Source: Holothuria scabra (lineage: Eukaryota > Echinodermata > Holothuroidea > Aspidochirotida > Holothuriidae). Taken from it: a stretch of 64,000 nt of DNA. The position numbers were made by a program, and so were the translations under genes. Numbering within the stretch: the stretch's first letter is position 1; each line of letters begins with the position of its first letter. The notes beneath the pieces are model-generated. The model was not told where the DNA came from. It saw only the letters and a program-made list of their open reading frames with translations, and did not search any database. Shown in pieces: positions 1 through 10,772 of this stretch. The stretch is from NCBI GenBank assembly GCA_037179385.1, contig CM074195.1:6494938-6558937 (forward strand). Direction: 5' to 3'.

Positions 1-732
1 AAATGCGCGAAATAATTTGCGCCCTTGTTTGTTTAAATTCATATAAACAGGCTGCTACCTTGCTTGGGAATCGCGCGAAAATTGAGTTAATCGGTTTTTA
101 AGGGCTAATTCGTCGCATGGCATCAGTGGCGTAGCTAGGATATTTTCCAGGGGGACAAAGCTCGAAAAATTTCCCCAAAATTTTTCAGTTTCAGTTTCAG
201 TATATTTTCAGTTTCAGTATATTTTCAAGGCCAAGGTGCATACAAAATACCTAAATTTATGATAACAACAAGATTATCATGACGTCATGTAATGTTACCT
301 AAGTGAATACATGGTCTCCTGAACATGACTACTATATACATAGGATTAAGACAATGTCATCATGGGCCCGTTGTCACCCCCATCCCAAGTGATTAATTAG
401 ATTAATTTTCCGAACAAATTACCAGAACCAGGCCTTTAAAAATAAGGTAAACATCATACGTTGGTCCAGGGTATATTCGAAATTGTAGGCATTAAAATGA
501 TGAATTTTATCTTCAACTTTAAATTACATAAGATGGGCACTTAACAGACCACAAATATCACAATTTGACTGTTTTGTTCAATTATATCCTTACTCCGCAC
601 GACTATAGTCGGCCGGAATCGATAATGCAGAGATTGCGGGTAGGGATAATGGATTACTCAAAATTGAGGTTCTTGGGGGGCTCCCTTCTTGGTGCCCCAG
701 ATCGTCTTTTCAGAACCAAAGCCAGGGGGCTT

Positions 733-1250
733 TTCTTGTGATGTTAATTCAGCCCTTGTCTATGATGGGGCGCGCGAAGCCCGTCGAAAAATTTAACGTT
801 TGAGACATCTCAGTAATGAAACTGAATGGAAATTAGGGGAAAGATAGGCCACTTTTAACTTTAGCTGAATAACGGTTGCTCCCAACACATTCTTACTGAA
901 GCACAAACATACTCTGGTTCCCTATATAGCCTTTTCCAGGTGACTTTCACAGAGCCGTTACCTGTAAAGGGGCAAAGGCGCCGAAAAATGAATTTTTACT
1001 TCATCTCAATAGTGAAATTGAAATAAAATTAGACAAAGAGTGGTCCCTTTTCACTACAGCTGAATAAGGGTGACCCCTGAGGATATTTGTACTAAGCAAA
1101 AACGTACCGTTGGTTTCCTATAGATTCCTTTTCATGAGATTTTTATAGAGTCCTTATCTGTGATGGGATGTGTAGAACACGCCGAAAATAGAAATTAGAG
1201 AAAGCGTGGGCCCCTTTTCACTTCAGCTGGAAAAGAGTGGAGCCCCAGAT
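733..1250. repeat. Imperfect tandem array, ~196-bp period
   Basis: Three diverged units begin near 733, 931 and 1127. Each reads roughly: cttttc..., a gag-cc-tt-tctg-tgatgggg stretch, a gccgaaaa motif, 'gaaattag(a/g)g(g/a)aaag', 'ccc(c)ttttcact', 'agctg(a/g)a(t/a)aa' and a 'gttccctata'-like segment. The third unit is truncated. The array is inside the hAT-like element and is probably a subrepeat of it. Confidence 0.6.
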
Positions 1251-1839
1251 TAGGGTCAAATAAAATCATCGTCCTTTCAGAGAGCTTGGAGGCACTTGGT
1301 CAGAGAAGGGGACCAGAAGACGACCGCCTCCCTGCACCCTCCCCCCTTTCACTAGTTACGGTAGATCTTCAGCTGTACATGGCCCGGGCACTGGTGAAAA
1401 GTTTCAGTGACAATGGAAGAGGTGTTCTCCAAGAAGTAACCCTGAATCCTGAAATATTTAAAATGTGTGCGCGCGAAGCGTGTCAAAAAAAAAAACAGCG
1501 TTGAGACATTAATTGGAAGAATATTGTCTTTATTTAGTTTTCAATGAAGTATATGACCTGTTTAAACATTATACAACTTAATCAGGTATCACTCGCGAGT
1601 TTGTATTTTTGTGGCAAAAGCAACCACACTTAGACGTAAAATAATAAGTTCTGGAAAAAAGTGGGGGCCGGGCAAGTGCCCCCGAGCCCCCCGTAATCCC
1701 GCCTATGTAGACAACGGTAAGCTTTTATTTTTAGCTCCATCCATGGTTAAACACAGAATAAGATCAGTCTATAACCTGCCCGGTAGCTTGTAGGATGAGA
1801 GGCGATTAAATGCTTGAACTTAACCTAGGGCGCTGTCAA

Positions 1840-1885
1840 CCAATATAGGTTCGAAACTAGGCTGTAAAAACTCGGCTAACCTAAC
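1840..1885 (+). repeat. SINE 3'-end fragment
   Basis: The segment resembles the 3' end of the SINE copies in the WRAP73 introns: 'caat-aggtt-gaaact-ggctgtaaaa' followed by a short 'ctaacctaac' tail. Only the last ~45 bp are recognisable here. It may be a small independent remnant inside the hAT-like element. Confidence 0.4.
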
Positions 1886-3099
1886 CCAGGGCGTTGTCAA
1901 CTTTAGTGACGGGTGAGAGTGATACGCGGAGCGCGACCATGGGTTCGCGTGGAGCGTCCCGCCAGGGGAAATTTCGCTAAAACACCCCTAAGAATGCAGG
2001 AAATGTCACTCCCCGTGCCTCAGTCCTACATGCTTAGAGTGCCATATTTTTATTATCCTGAACACTTTTAAGGAAACAATTTGTTCACAATATATATAAA
2101 AAAGAAAAATTGGAAACTCTGAGGCCTACCGGTATGTATTGCTGACAGCCTTAAATCGAATATAAATATAATGGTTGTGGAACGAAACCAAAAGGAAATT
2201 GTGATTTTGAGGGAATATTTCGTTCACGCGGCTATGATTACGTTACTATTTATTAGCAACGTATTATCCAATAGTGCATCAAGTTGATGAACATAACATT
2301 AGCTCAACAATACATAGGGAACTATCTCGATGATTGTATCCTATGTTCCGGTCCTATAGCCTGTCAGTGTTGTTGAACTGATCAAAATACCCTGCACGTG
2401 TACCACATAGAGAACATTCACGCTGCTGCAGAGAGGGCATTTCTGCGGAACGCGAGTCAAGCGCGCTTCATGCTGCAGTGACACAGATGAGATCTGGGAA
2501 ATACGTGGCATGGAAATACGAGTTATGCATGACAAATTTTTCACGATTACTTAAACTGAGAAAAATTTAACTAAATAGGAAAAGGAAGTATTATTTCGTC
2601 AACTTGAAATTTCCCCAAATTCCACAAATTTCCCCAAAATATTTTCCAGGGGGGGGGGGGCAAGTCCCCCCCCCCCTCCATTGGCTACGCCACTGCATGG
2701 CATCCCCACTCAGGTAATTCGGACCTCTGAATCTGAGCTAAACAGGCTGCTAAAACACACGGGATCCTTGTAAAGTTCGACGAAACTTATATTTAATAGG
2801 CAATGCCATCGTCCCTCGAAGTTGAGAAGCCTTTGGATTTTCGAGGGTTTCTGAAGTTTTTCAATTTTCAAAATTATATCGATGATAATCTCATGCTGCA
2901 TGACGTAAAATAGTTTGTAGAACGCGCAAACAAACTCATTTTCCAATGATTATAGCTTAATGTAGTCATCCAATGGTAGTGGTACATTTCATCTGGGAGT
3001 TTTCTGACCTTTTTGTAGATTTGCTCATTTTTGGTGAAAATTTTATTGCAAACGAAAGTTCAAAATATCGACGGCTTTGATTCTACGTATAAGCCTGGG

Positions 3100-3270
3100 A
3101 AAGGCCATTTCCGGCTGTCTGAGGGGTTACGATTTTTCAAAATTTTCTGCACGCTCCGCGCCAACCGATGGTGGCGCTCCGCTTAGATAGTCTTTCGGGC
3201 AGAATTCCTTGTTTCGGGCAGAGAATCCTCTTCCCCCCAAACTGAAATGCTCCCGTACGCCTATGTTGCG
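3100..3270 (-). repeat. Dispersed repeat fragment with GC-rich hairpin
   Basis: This stretch carries a module seen again at 4905-5000, 11220-11320 and 58350-58450. It reads 'ggccatttccggctgtctgag', then a 'ttttcaaaattttctgcacgctccgcgccaac' type block, then 'ggtggcgctccgcttagatagtcttt-gggcagaa'. The hairpin core is 3151-3182. No terminal repeats were defined here, so the parent element is unclear; inside 3761-5251 the same module belongs to a hAT-like element. Confidence 0.5.
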
Positions 3271-3760
3271 ATTCATATTTAAATTGTCTCCACTCGAATC
3301 CATTTCACGGACAACTGCCAAGAAGGCTGTGAGACACTTTACCTTTGACCCTATCCCATGATGCATTGTGCATAAACGTGTCACAGATTTTTTCTTCCGA
3401 AATATTTCGTGACATTGGAAGGAAGCCAATGAATAAATTTAAAGGAATTAAACATGGTACAATTAATAACATTTTTATAGACTCATTCAGTGTTTTACAA
3501 ACAAATACCTTTACGTCTGGGCGTCAAAAGAGTCGATGAGGCGCAAAAACAGTGTCGTAATACCCCATCACACTGAGGCTACGTCAATGGATTTCCCGCT
3601 GCGTCAATCAAAAAACGCTGAAACGCAGCAGGAACTCCTAGAAATCTCCAAGGACGTGATGAGAACTTTCACGAACGCGGTGTGATCTCCGTGGTCTCCA
3701 GAGGCAAAGTTTCTGCTACGTGGACTTTGAACATGTTCAAAACCCACGTAGCATGGACGT

Positions 3761-5251
3761 CAGTGGCGGAGCTGCCATATGGTCAGGGGGGCGGTCGCCC
3801 CCCCCCCCGACGGACCAAAATCGTCTGCCGGCGCCCTTTTTAGGTTTTTAACATACTTTCCTATTGCACCTTTATAGGAAAAGGAAATAATTTAATGACG
3901 TTGTTTTAAGACCCAGATAACAAAATGCTAAAACAGCGACTAATAACTGTACTATCTGCCCTTAATCTAAACAAAAGGGTCATTTTCTGTAATATAGGGA
4001 TAGGTTTTGCCGAAACGTATCCCCATGCTTTATACGTACTAATGAATGTTGTCGCTGTGACAAGTTAATTGCTTCCACACCAAGCGCGTTTAAGCTTACA
4101 ACATACACAAACTGAAATTAAATTCACCATCCCGACCAATAAAAGATGTTGCAATTAAAGGGCGCAACAATAATTGTATTTCAAATAGCCCTCTTTTTGT
4201 CGGGAATAATTATCAACATAGACAATAAAAAGAGTTTATAAAGATACCAAAATAGCTTCCACAACGTTTTCAGTAACATTTGAAGAGAACATTCAGGTTA
4301 AAATAAAATAAAACTGTTGTCATGGTGGTAATGGTTTAAGAGTTTTAATGAACAGTTTCCATTTCGCTTTTCTTCAAGTGACCATTCTCATGATAAGTGG
4401 CCTCAAAAGCCAGAGACTTGCATCTAATAAGCTTAGGTTTATGCTACTATTATTTATTATGAATTTGGTATCTAGAGAGCAAAGCAGACCTTTTGCAATT
4501 AATGTTTCTTCGTGTACTTATCTTGATTTCCAAATGCCAAAAACGTACACCTAACGGTGATTAATTTCCATAACTTTCTCCAACTGTGAGATTGCTTGCT
4601 ATTTAGCTCTAGCAAGCGTAATTATTATCTTTACAAAGTAACCCCGACATTACTACATTAAAATCTCAAATCGAGACCTGACAAAAACACATAATATAAT
4701 GACCGTCTTCATTCTAGAATGTGAAAGAGAGGTATAGAAACATGGGTATCTGCAGGTAAGAGCAAGGGTAACTTGTCCTCCCCTGGGAAATAAAAAACCT
4801 GAAAAAAGAAGAAAACATAAAGAAAAGAAAAAGAAAAATTAACATCAACATTTCTTAACAGTTCACTCAGTTTTTTCCCTATTTATATGCGATTAAAAGG
4901 CTTTAGAAATGCCATTTCCAGCAATCTAAGGGGCATTTGGGCCAAAATTTTCTTGCGCTCCGCGCCAACTCATGGTGGCGCGGAGTTTTCCCCCGAGAAG
5001 AATCCCCCCTCGAATTTTCTTCAACGGAGGTCCATGGATAGAAAATTTAAACATGTTTTAGTAAGAAAACTTGCTGAGAAAAAATGGCAAAGTAGCCTTC
5101 TACCAGGTGCGGGAAAACAAAAGGAAAATCTGAAAAACCGTGGTCTTGACCGTGGTTTTGATCGTACTGCGGCTCACGGTAATAACTCCCTCAAAGCGCC
5201 CCTGCAAACCATTTTCGCCCCCTCTGACCGAAATCCCTAGCTCCGCCACTG
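3761..5251. mobile_element. hAT-like element nested in the Harbinger left arm, 1491 bp
   Basis: The ends CAGTGGCGGAGCT and AGCTCCGCCACTG form a 13-bp inverted repeat. They are flanked by the 8-bp direct repeat atggacgt (3753-3760 and 5252-5259). Removing the element and one repeat rejoins the Harbinger arm. The interior is AT-rich and has no transposase I recognise. Near the right end it carries the hairpin module (CTCCGCGCCA at 4958-4967 pairs with TGGCGCGGAG at 4976-4985). It is non-autonomous and younger than its host element. Confidence 0.85.
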
Positions 5252-5591
5252 ATGGACGTAGCCCAAACAAGACGCAGTAAAGACCTTCTGACAACGCCAT
5301 GTGCGTAACATAGCCGTAGTGGAGACTTAGTTTTGACGGTTAGAACGTAGCAACAACCCAACGGCCACTTCGCTAGTGTCCTGCGCTCCTAGTACGCGTT
5401 GTCAGTTGGTAGTACATCCTACCTCTCTATGGAGGTAAGTTCATCTTTCGTTACAGAAGACTTCCTTACGTAAGTTCTACGCTGTGCAAGTTCTTAAAAA
5501 ATTCCAGCAACGTCAATGAAGTTCAGACAAAGACATAGTAACGTTCTCATCACTCAGTATCAGTTCTCTTCAAATATGAATGTAAACAGAC

Positions 5592-5797
5592 CAGTGGCGT
5601 AGCCACGGTGGTAGTTTTGGTGGTTTGAACCGCCCCCCCCCCCCCCATGACCAACCTTGCAATCCAACAAACACCTAAAACAGTTTTTTCCTCTCTATTC
5701 TTAGACTATTCCCTCATGACGTGCCCTAACCCTCTCCCCATGACACCACCCCAAACCAACCCCAGCCCCCCATGACAAAATCCTGACCACGCTACTG
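5592..5797. mobile_element. Short hAT-like MITE, ~206 bp
   Basis: The left end is CAGTGGCGTAGCCACGG and the right end is CCACGCTACTG, an imperfect inverted repeat. Inside are a long C run (5633-5646) and the series 'catgaccaa', 'ttgcaatcc', 'cctaaaa', 'ttccctcatgacgtgccc'. A similar series occurs at 37045-37130 and 38560-38690, so this is one copy of a dispersed family. No matching 8-bp target duplication was found, so the edges may be degraded. Confidence 0.55.
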
Positions 5798-5848
5798 AAA
5801 TACAAAATAATTTGATTTTTCAGCAGTTTCTAGATTGGCAATTTGGAC

Positions 5849-6971
5849 TGCTAATTATGAGGAGAAGAAAGAGAAGGGAATTAAATTCGTGTTGGGTGTC
5901 CCATGGTTGCATGTCATCATGACCGACTGCTTGCTGAACTAAGAATGGAGTACCAAAAGTCATATATCAATTTTCTGAGAATGTTTCCTGACATGTTTGA
6001 TGAATTGTTGAATAGAGTTGGTCCTAGGATATCCAAACAAGACACTAACTGTAGGGAGGCTTTGTAATCCGGCCTAAAATTTGCTGCTACTATATGTTAC
6101 TTGGCATCCGGGGATAACTACCCAACCTTTTAGTATGATTTCAGGGTTGCACGCAACACTTGCTCCATTTTTATACCAGAAGTCTGCCGTGCGATATATG
6201 TTAAAGGAAGAAGTTATCTCCTGTCCAGTAACACCAGGTGAATGACGTCTAATTGCTGATGAATTTTCGAAAAAAATGGAATGTCCCGCATGGTTGTTGT
6301 GCCATTGATGGAAAACATATTGCTCTTAGAAACCACCTGGCCCGGGTTCCCTGTATTTCATTTATAAGGGTTTCTTTTTCCGTAGTTTTGATGGCTTTAA
6401 TTGAAGCGGATTACATGTTTGTGTGGATAGACGTTGGTGGGTATGAGTCGATGTCTAATGCACAGATTTACAACGATTCAGAGCTGGAAGAGTGTTTAGA
6501 AAATGGAACAATTTGATTCCCAGATCCCTAACCCATGCCCACTGACGATTGAGACATGCCATTATTCCTGTTGGGTGACGACGCCTTTGGCGGGACTCAG
6601 AACCTACCTACTGAAGCCATTTTCCAACAGAGGAATGACTGAAGAAGAATTAATAGCCAACTACAGAATATCCAGGGGTAGAAGATGGTAAAAATGGATT
6701 CGAAATACTTGCTCTGCGATGTGAGTTACTCCTCATCACTTTGCAGCAAGGTCCAGATATAGTCAGACTTATCGTTGAGACTTTTATGTGTCTTCACAAC
6801 CTCATGAGGATAAGATATCCTGAACTGAAGAATGCTCAACTTGACATAGAAGATGATGGCCATAATCTTATCCCAAGGGTGAGGAGAAAAACTATCAACC
6901 TGCAGGACCTTAATGTAGTTGCGGAGCCAAATAGGATACCATTGCAGCAAAGAGGGGGAGACAGCATTTGA
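5849..6971 (+). pseudogene. Decayed PIF/Harbinger (HARBI1-like) transposase
   Basis: The intact protein would be a DDE-type nuclease that cuts and moves the element. The N-terminal part reads HDRLLAELRMEYQKSY at about 5919-5966, then a helix-rich segment with NFLRMFPDMFDELLNRVGP, then LKFAATICYLASGDNY. The catalytic part follows: CCAIDGKHIAL near 6297, a FSVVLMALIEADYMFVWIDVG block near 6380-6437, [17 protein letters not shown] near 6571, a [16 protein letters not shown] block near 6637, and a final VETFMCLHNLMRIRYPEL block. The usual G-D-D of the second acidic motif reads V-T-T here, so a catalytic Asp is lost. There are in-frame stops near 6064 and 6131, and a stop plus frame changes near 6241, 6513 and 6690. 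It cannot give a working enzyme. Confidence 0.85.
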
Positions 6972-7835
6972 AGTTAAACTTCATTAGCGCAGCAGGATCT
7001 GTGAGGTATTATGATAAGATTCTCTCAACAAGCTCCAACATGAATTCTGAACAAAAACTTTAAAGAGGAAATTTAGGCTATCGAAATCGATATTTATCAA
7101 GATATGGGCGAGTTATTTCTATGGGCCCATCTTGGGCATGGACCATTGGTATTGATTGTTTTGTTCCTGATGCATGCTTTGATCCTTTAATCTCATTTAA
7201 ATTTATGAACACTACAATGAAAATAACGTCAGATAGATATCATGTTTCAAAAACTCCATTTTAATAATATAAATACATGGATTTAAATCAGCTTTATGCA
7301 TGCTCAATAAAACGTGTAATTGTTATCCCAAGAGAGTGGAAAAAACTATAGTGGTAGGCCTATGTGCCAAATAGGAATACCACTGCAGTTAAGAGGCGGG
7401 TTCATTATTTGAATTTCAATAGGCCAGCTGGATATGTGCCTTGGCATGATATAATGATAACATTCTCTCAAACATTAGTTTTGAACTAAAAGGTCACACA
7501 CAAGTGCAGTTTATCTGTGACTCCCTAAATCCCCATGATTTGGTTTATTGTAAGTGCCAAACACATGTGAAAGGAACTAAGCTTATCGAATTCGATATTT
7601 ATGAAGATATGAACAAGTTATTTTTATAGGTCCATTTTGGATCGGGACCATTTGTATTGATTGTTATTTCTGATCTATATTTTGATCCTTTCATCTCATT
7701 GAAATTTTTCAAAATAACAATGAAAATATCGTCAAAAGAATAAATTCCATGTTAACTTTTGAAAAGCTTCCTTTGAATCATATATTTGTATAGGTTTAAT
7801 TAAATCAGTTTTATGTATGTTCATTAAACAAAAGC
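6865..7835. repeat. Diverged tandem duplication of the transposase 3' end, ~450-520 bp units
   Basis: Unit 1 (about 6865-7316) and unit 2 (about 7317-7835) align through most of their length. Shared blocks include 'ttatcccaag' with 'aaaaact', 'gccaaatagga' with 'accattgcag' or 'accactgcag', 'atttat-aagatatg' with 'agttattt', 'gatcctttaatctcatt' versus 'gatcctttcatctcatt', and a final 'aaatcag-tttatg-atg'. Unit 1 still contains the C-terminal transposase codons; unit 2 keeps only noncoding traces. The copies have drifted apart, so the duplication is old. Confidence 0.65.
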
Positions 7836-8169
7836 GGTGATGATACTGTGGTCAAGATACTGTTGACGTAGTAACAACGAGTCCCGAGCAGTGTAAACGC
7901 AGTGGAGACGTACGGGAAACGAACCAGACGTCGCGCGCGCGGCATCCTGTGCGTAGAGAGAACCGAGTGGTTACCCCGAAAACGCCATGGGAAATCCATG
8001 AATGCAACAGCCACGTAGAAAGTTCTTGGCAAGAACGTGGCGTGAATGGGGCAATTTTCCAATTTCCTTGGATTTCCTCGGAGACCAAGAAGTTGCTGCG
8101 ACGTTTTGTTGATTTTTCCGAAAATCCGAGAGCGTAGCGTGATCTTCGTCCAGTGTGATGGGGGCTTAA

Positions 8170-8480
8170 CAACAAAAGGAAAATTTCAATTGGTCTACTT
8201 TCTGTGTGCAATCGAGCAAGCCTTACAACGGTCAACACAACAGTCTGATAAAAAAAAAGGAAAATAAAGCATTCCTTGTCAATGTGAGGAGGTGATACAA
8301 GCTCTGCTGCCTTCAAAATCGCTTTGGAACACAAATCTACTGACTTTATTTACTGATATCTCGAGAAATACATGTCCGATTTGATTGGAACTTTCACCAC
8401 ACTGTGTAGATATTTTTCCTCTTTCACATATTTTGCTTAAACTTCCACTTTAACCAGCATACCTAACGTACACGCATGTA
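8170..8480. repeat. Dispersed repeat, inverted copy at 28540-28830
   Basis: Blocks such as 'ccttgtcaatgtgaggaggtg', 'tttggaacacaaat' and 'acatgtccgatttgattgga' recur in reverse orientation near 28540-28740. Examples there are 'cctcacattgacaaag', 'atttgtgttccaaag' and 'tccaaatcggacatgt'. No coding content or clear ends were seen. Confidence 0.55.
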
Positions 8481-8696
8481 TTCTTGAGCATGCTCTCTGT
8501 CAGCCAATGTCAACCAGTCACGTGAGAGAGTGCTTTCACATGACGTTACAATGGTACGCCACGCCCACTGCCGGGCAAGCATAAACAGTGTTTTAGTGCA
8601 ATAGTCTGGTCACACGGATATCTTCAACTGCTTCTCAGCTGGGTACCGCACTATTGTCCTTCAAAAGGATCGGAGCGTGTGACGCGGATGAAAACA

Positions 8697-8872
8697 CTCT
8701 GTTTAAGCGTAAAAGAAAAACGATGACAATTGAGGTAGAACAATATTCAGGACCGTACGTTAAGTGTTCATACCGAAGTCTGAAAACTTAAACTGGAACG
8801 CATTTACATTCAGTATTTTCACAACAACAGGCATTTCCACCGTGAAGAAAATCAAATAAGAAAAAGTGGCGG
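8697..8872. repeat. 170-bp dispersed repeat, copy 1
   Basis: The segment starting gtttaagcgtaaaagaaaaa and ending near aaaaagtggcgg matches 43173-43345 in the same orientation with few differences. Shared blocks include 'gtacgttaagtgtt', 'ataccgaagtctga' and 'acattcagtattttcacaac'. The function is unknown. The copy at 43 kb directly abuts a MITE end. Confidence 0.7.
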
Positions 8873-10521
8873 CCGAGCCGAAGAGAAGTGACCAACCTCC
8901 CTCCAATACACGCCACGTGCTTCAAGAAGTGGTGTCGCAAAATAGCATTTAATGTCTGAATCGCAAGAGTTTTCAATTCCCCATCAGATACCATCTGCAA
9001 ATCACAAAGCGAGCCTTCTACGTGATTAATCACGCAAAACTTTTCACTTTTGCTGCTGTGCGTCTTCAAAAGTTGTTACCAGAAGATGGTGATTACAAGA
9101 CAACCTTGAGGTAATGTGTCAGGCGCTCGCAGCGCCTGAAAATTTTAACGGGTTCGGTACCATTTGGGATAGAACATAATCAAAATAAACCCAGGACTCG
9201 GTCGAAAAAAAACCTTAATAATCCTTAACGGAATAAAGCGCAAAAACCTTTGAGGAAGTCGATGGCGACTGTGCCTCAATTTCCTCACGCTGGTGCCACT
9301 GAAATATGAAGTGTAAAACGAGGCAACTGCGTGACTGTGAAGCGGTCCAAAAATTTTATCAGACCTAATGTGAAGCCCCCGATATACTTCAGTACTTGAA
9401 CAATCTGAATGTCGTTTAGACGGCACTGAAACTTATAAACAATAGAACCGAAGATTTTTGTGTACGGTACGAAGTGCAGGCAAGATTTTTCCCCCTGTTT
9501 TATAGGAAACGAGTAAAATTCTGATAAGTGTCTTTCCAGAAAACGTCCTTTTAATTTTATTTCCCTATTATAAATTGACAGGCGTGTCAGAATGTTGAAT
9601 TAGGAATCATTTATTTCGATCACAAAAGTTACATGCACCGAGATTTTTTCAGTTTCTTAAAAAGAAGACATTTATTACTTTCAGGGAAACCTGCTCCCTG
9701 CCCATCAGATAAAATTTTCCAAGTTTTATTAAATTTTCATGACAAATGAATAGGAAAGCCCTCCTGAGTACTGTGCTCTTCACCAATTAGCATAGTAAAC
9801 AAACCGGGCCAATGAACTATGTAAATATTCGTTTGAGACACACTAAGAAATACATAAGCAGGCTTAAAGCGCGCGAAGCGCACTAAATTTTTGTAAGTTG
9901 GGAAATGTGAAATAAACGGAAACGTGTACGTCCGATGAAACTTTAAGCATGTAGTACCACCTCTATAAATTACATTTTTGATCAATTACAAAAAATAGTG
10001 TATCATTGTGCGACCATGCCCCCTCCTCTCTGGCCTCCTCTGGATAAGCCAATGTTACCTCTCCTCTAATTGTTTGCTTTTCTTTTCGGTAGAACGTATC
10101 ACAAACGATATTTCAAGAACATTATTCTAGAACACAAGATATGGTTGGTGCCGTGGGTTGACAATTGTACAGCATGGCATTGATATTTGGTAGAGTAAAT
10201 ATTGCAGTTACAAATATTTTTGACAAGTATCATAGTTTTAGCTCTAACAATTTTGAAAGAGTTGAGATTATTACCAACACCTCACGCCGAGAGATTCAAC
10301 TGAGTTGCTTTCAAACCAAGAGTTTCCAGGCAGTCTTGAACAGTCCTAGCTGTTTGTTTACTTTCTAGTAAATTTTAAGCTTGCAATTTATGCAATATCC
10401 TCTCTTTTAAATGTCTTTTGTATAAGATTTTGCTTATTAGGCGAAGTATCTTACTCTTAGAGTTTCAGTTAAATCAACAATCCCCTCGCCTGACCAGTTG
10501 TTATAAAAGCTTGCATATAAT
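8873..10521. other. Region without a recognised gene
   Basis: No host exon or complete element was recognised. The short open frames here match nothing I know. Most of this stretch lies downstream of the fibrinogen-related gene, on the side where its 3' UTR should be. I did not see a clear AATAAA on the minus strand close to the stop codon at 10522-10524. Confidence 0.4.
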
Positions 10522-10772
10522 CTATACGTTGTTAGTATTTCGTACTCTCAACTCGATTGATTTAAGAGAGTACATATCACCACGCCACGACCTCCATACA
10601 ATTCCGTCAGAATGAAGGTTATCAGATAACGGGTAGTAAATACCATTTGGTAATGAATCACCGCAGTCAGTAGGGTACCACCAGCCTCCGCCACCATAAC
10701 TACTGGCACAGTTTGTATGGTCAGAATCGATGGTAGAGAACTGCACTGGAACACCTACCGTAAGTGAATTAC
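10522..10772 (-). CDS. FREP exon 5: C-terminal ligand/calcium region and stop
   Basis: This is a 251-nt exon with acceptor ccccaacag and a TAG stop. It encodes residues 186-268: NSLTVG, QFSTIDSDHTNCASSYGGGG, WWYPTDCGDSLPNGIYYPL, DGIVWRSWRGDMYSLKSIEL and RVRNTNNV. The two acidic residues of the usual calcium loop (D201, D203) are present. The stretch between them and NCA is several residues shorter than in ficolins and tachylectins. Confidence 0.9.

Larger units (their letters stand above)
124..2695. mobile_element. Non-autonomous hAT-like DNA transposon, 2572 bp
   Basis: The ends are CAGTGGCGTAGC on the left and GCTACGCCACTG on the right, forming a perfect 12-bp terminal inverted repeat. They are flanked by the identical 8-bp direct repeat catggcat (116-123 and 2696-2703). 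An 8-bp duplication with CAGTGGCG-type ends is typical of the hAT superfamily. The subterminal parts also mirror each other: the left has 'ttttccagggggacaa' followed by 'tttccccaaaa', and the right has tttccccaaaa, a G run and a C run. No transposase was recognised inside; the short reading frames around 1286-1504 and 2341-2544 match nothing I know. The interior holds a tandem array (733-1250) and a SINE-like tail (1840-1885), so it may have been assembled by several events. The boundaries are firm; the superfamily is inferred from the duplication length and end sequence. Confidence 0.85.
3561..8165 (+). mobile_element. PIF/Harbinger-like DNA transposon with nested insertions
   Basis: The left end near 3561 reads taCCCCATCACACTG and the right end near 8165 reads CAGTGTGATGGGGgc, an inverted match. 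Similarity continues inward: both ends have ATGGATTTCCC, CTACGT and AACGC-type blocks in opposite orientation. Between them lies a decayed Harbinger-type transposase (about 5850-6971). The expected 3-bp target duplication is not clean: TAA lies just left of 3561 and TTA just right of 8165. Total length is about 4.6 kb, but removing the hAT-like insertion at 3761-5251 and the small element at 5592-5797 leaves about 2.9 kb. The superfamily call rests mainly on the transposase. Confidence 0.7.

Noticed and set aside
3127..3429. 100-codon minus-strand frame as a gene
   Set aside because: It runs through the dispersed hairpin module and low-complexity flanks; no domain is recognisable.
7811..8334. 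Minus-strand open frames of 83 and 160 codons as a gene
   Set aside because: They lie in the right terminal arm of the Harbinger element and just outside it. The frames follow the inverted-repeat sequence, not a protein family.
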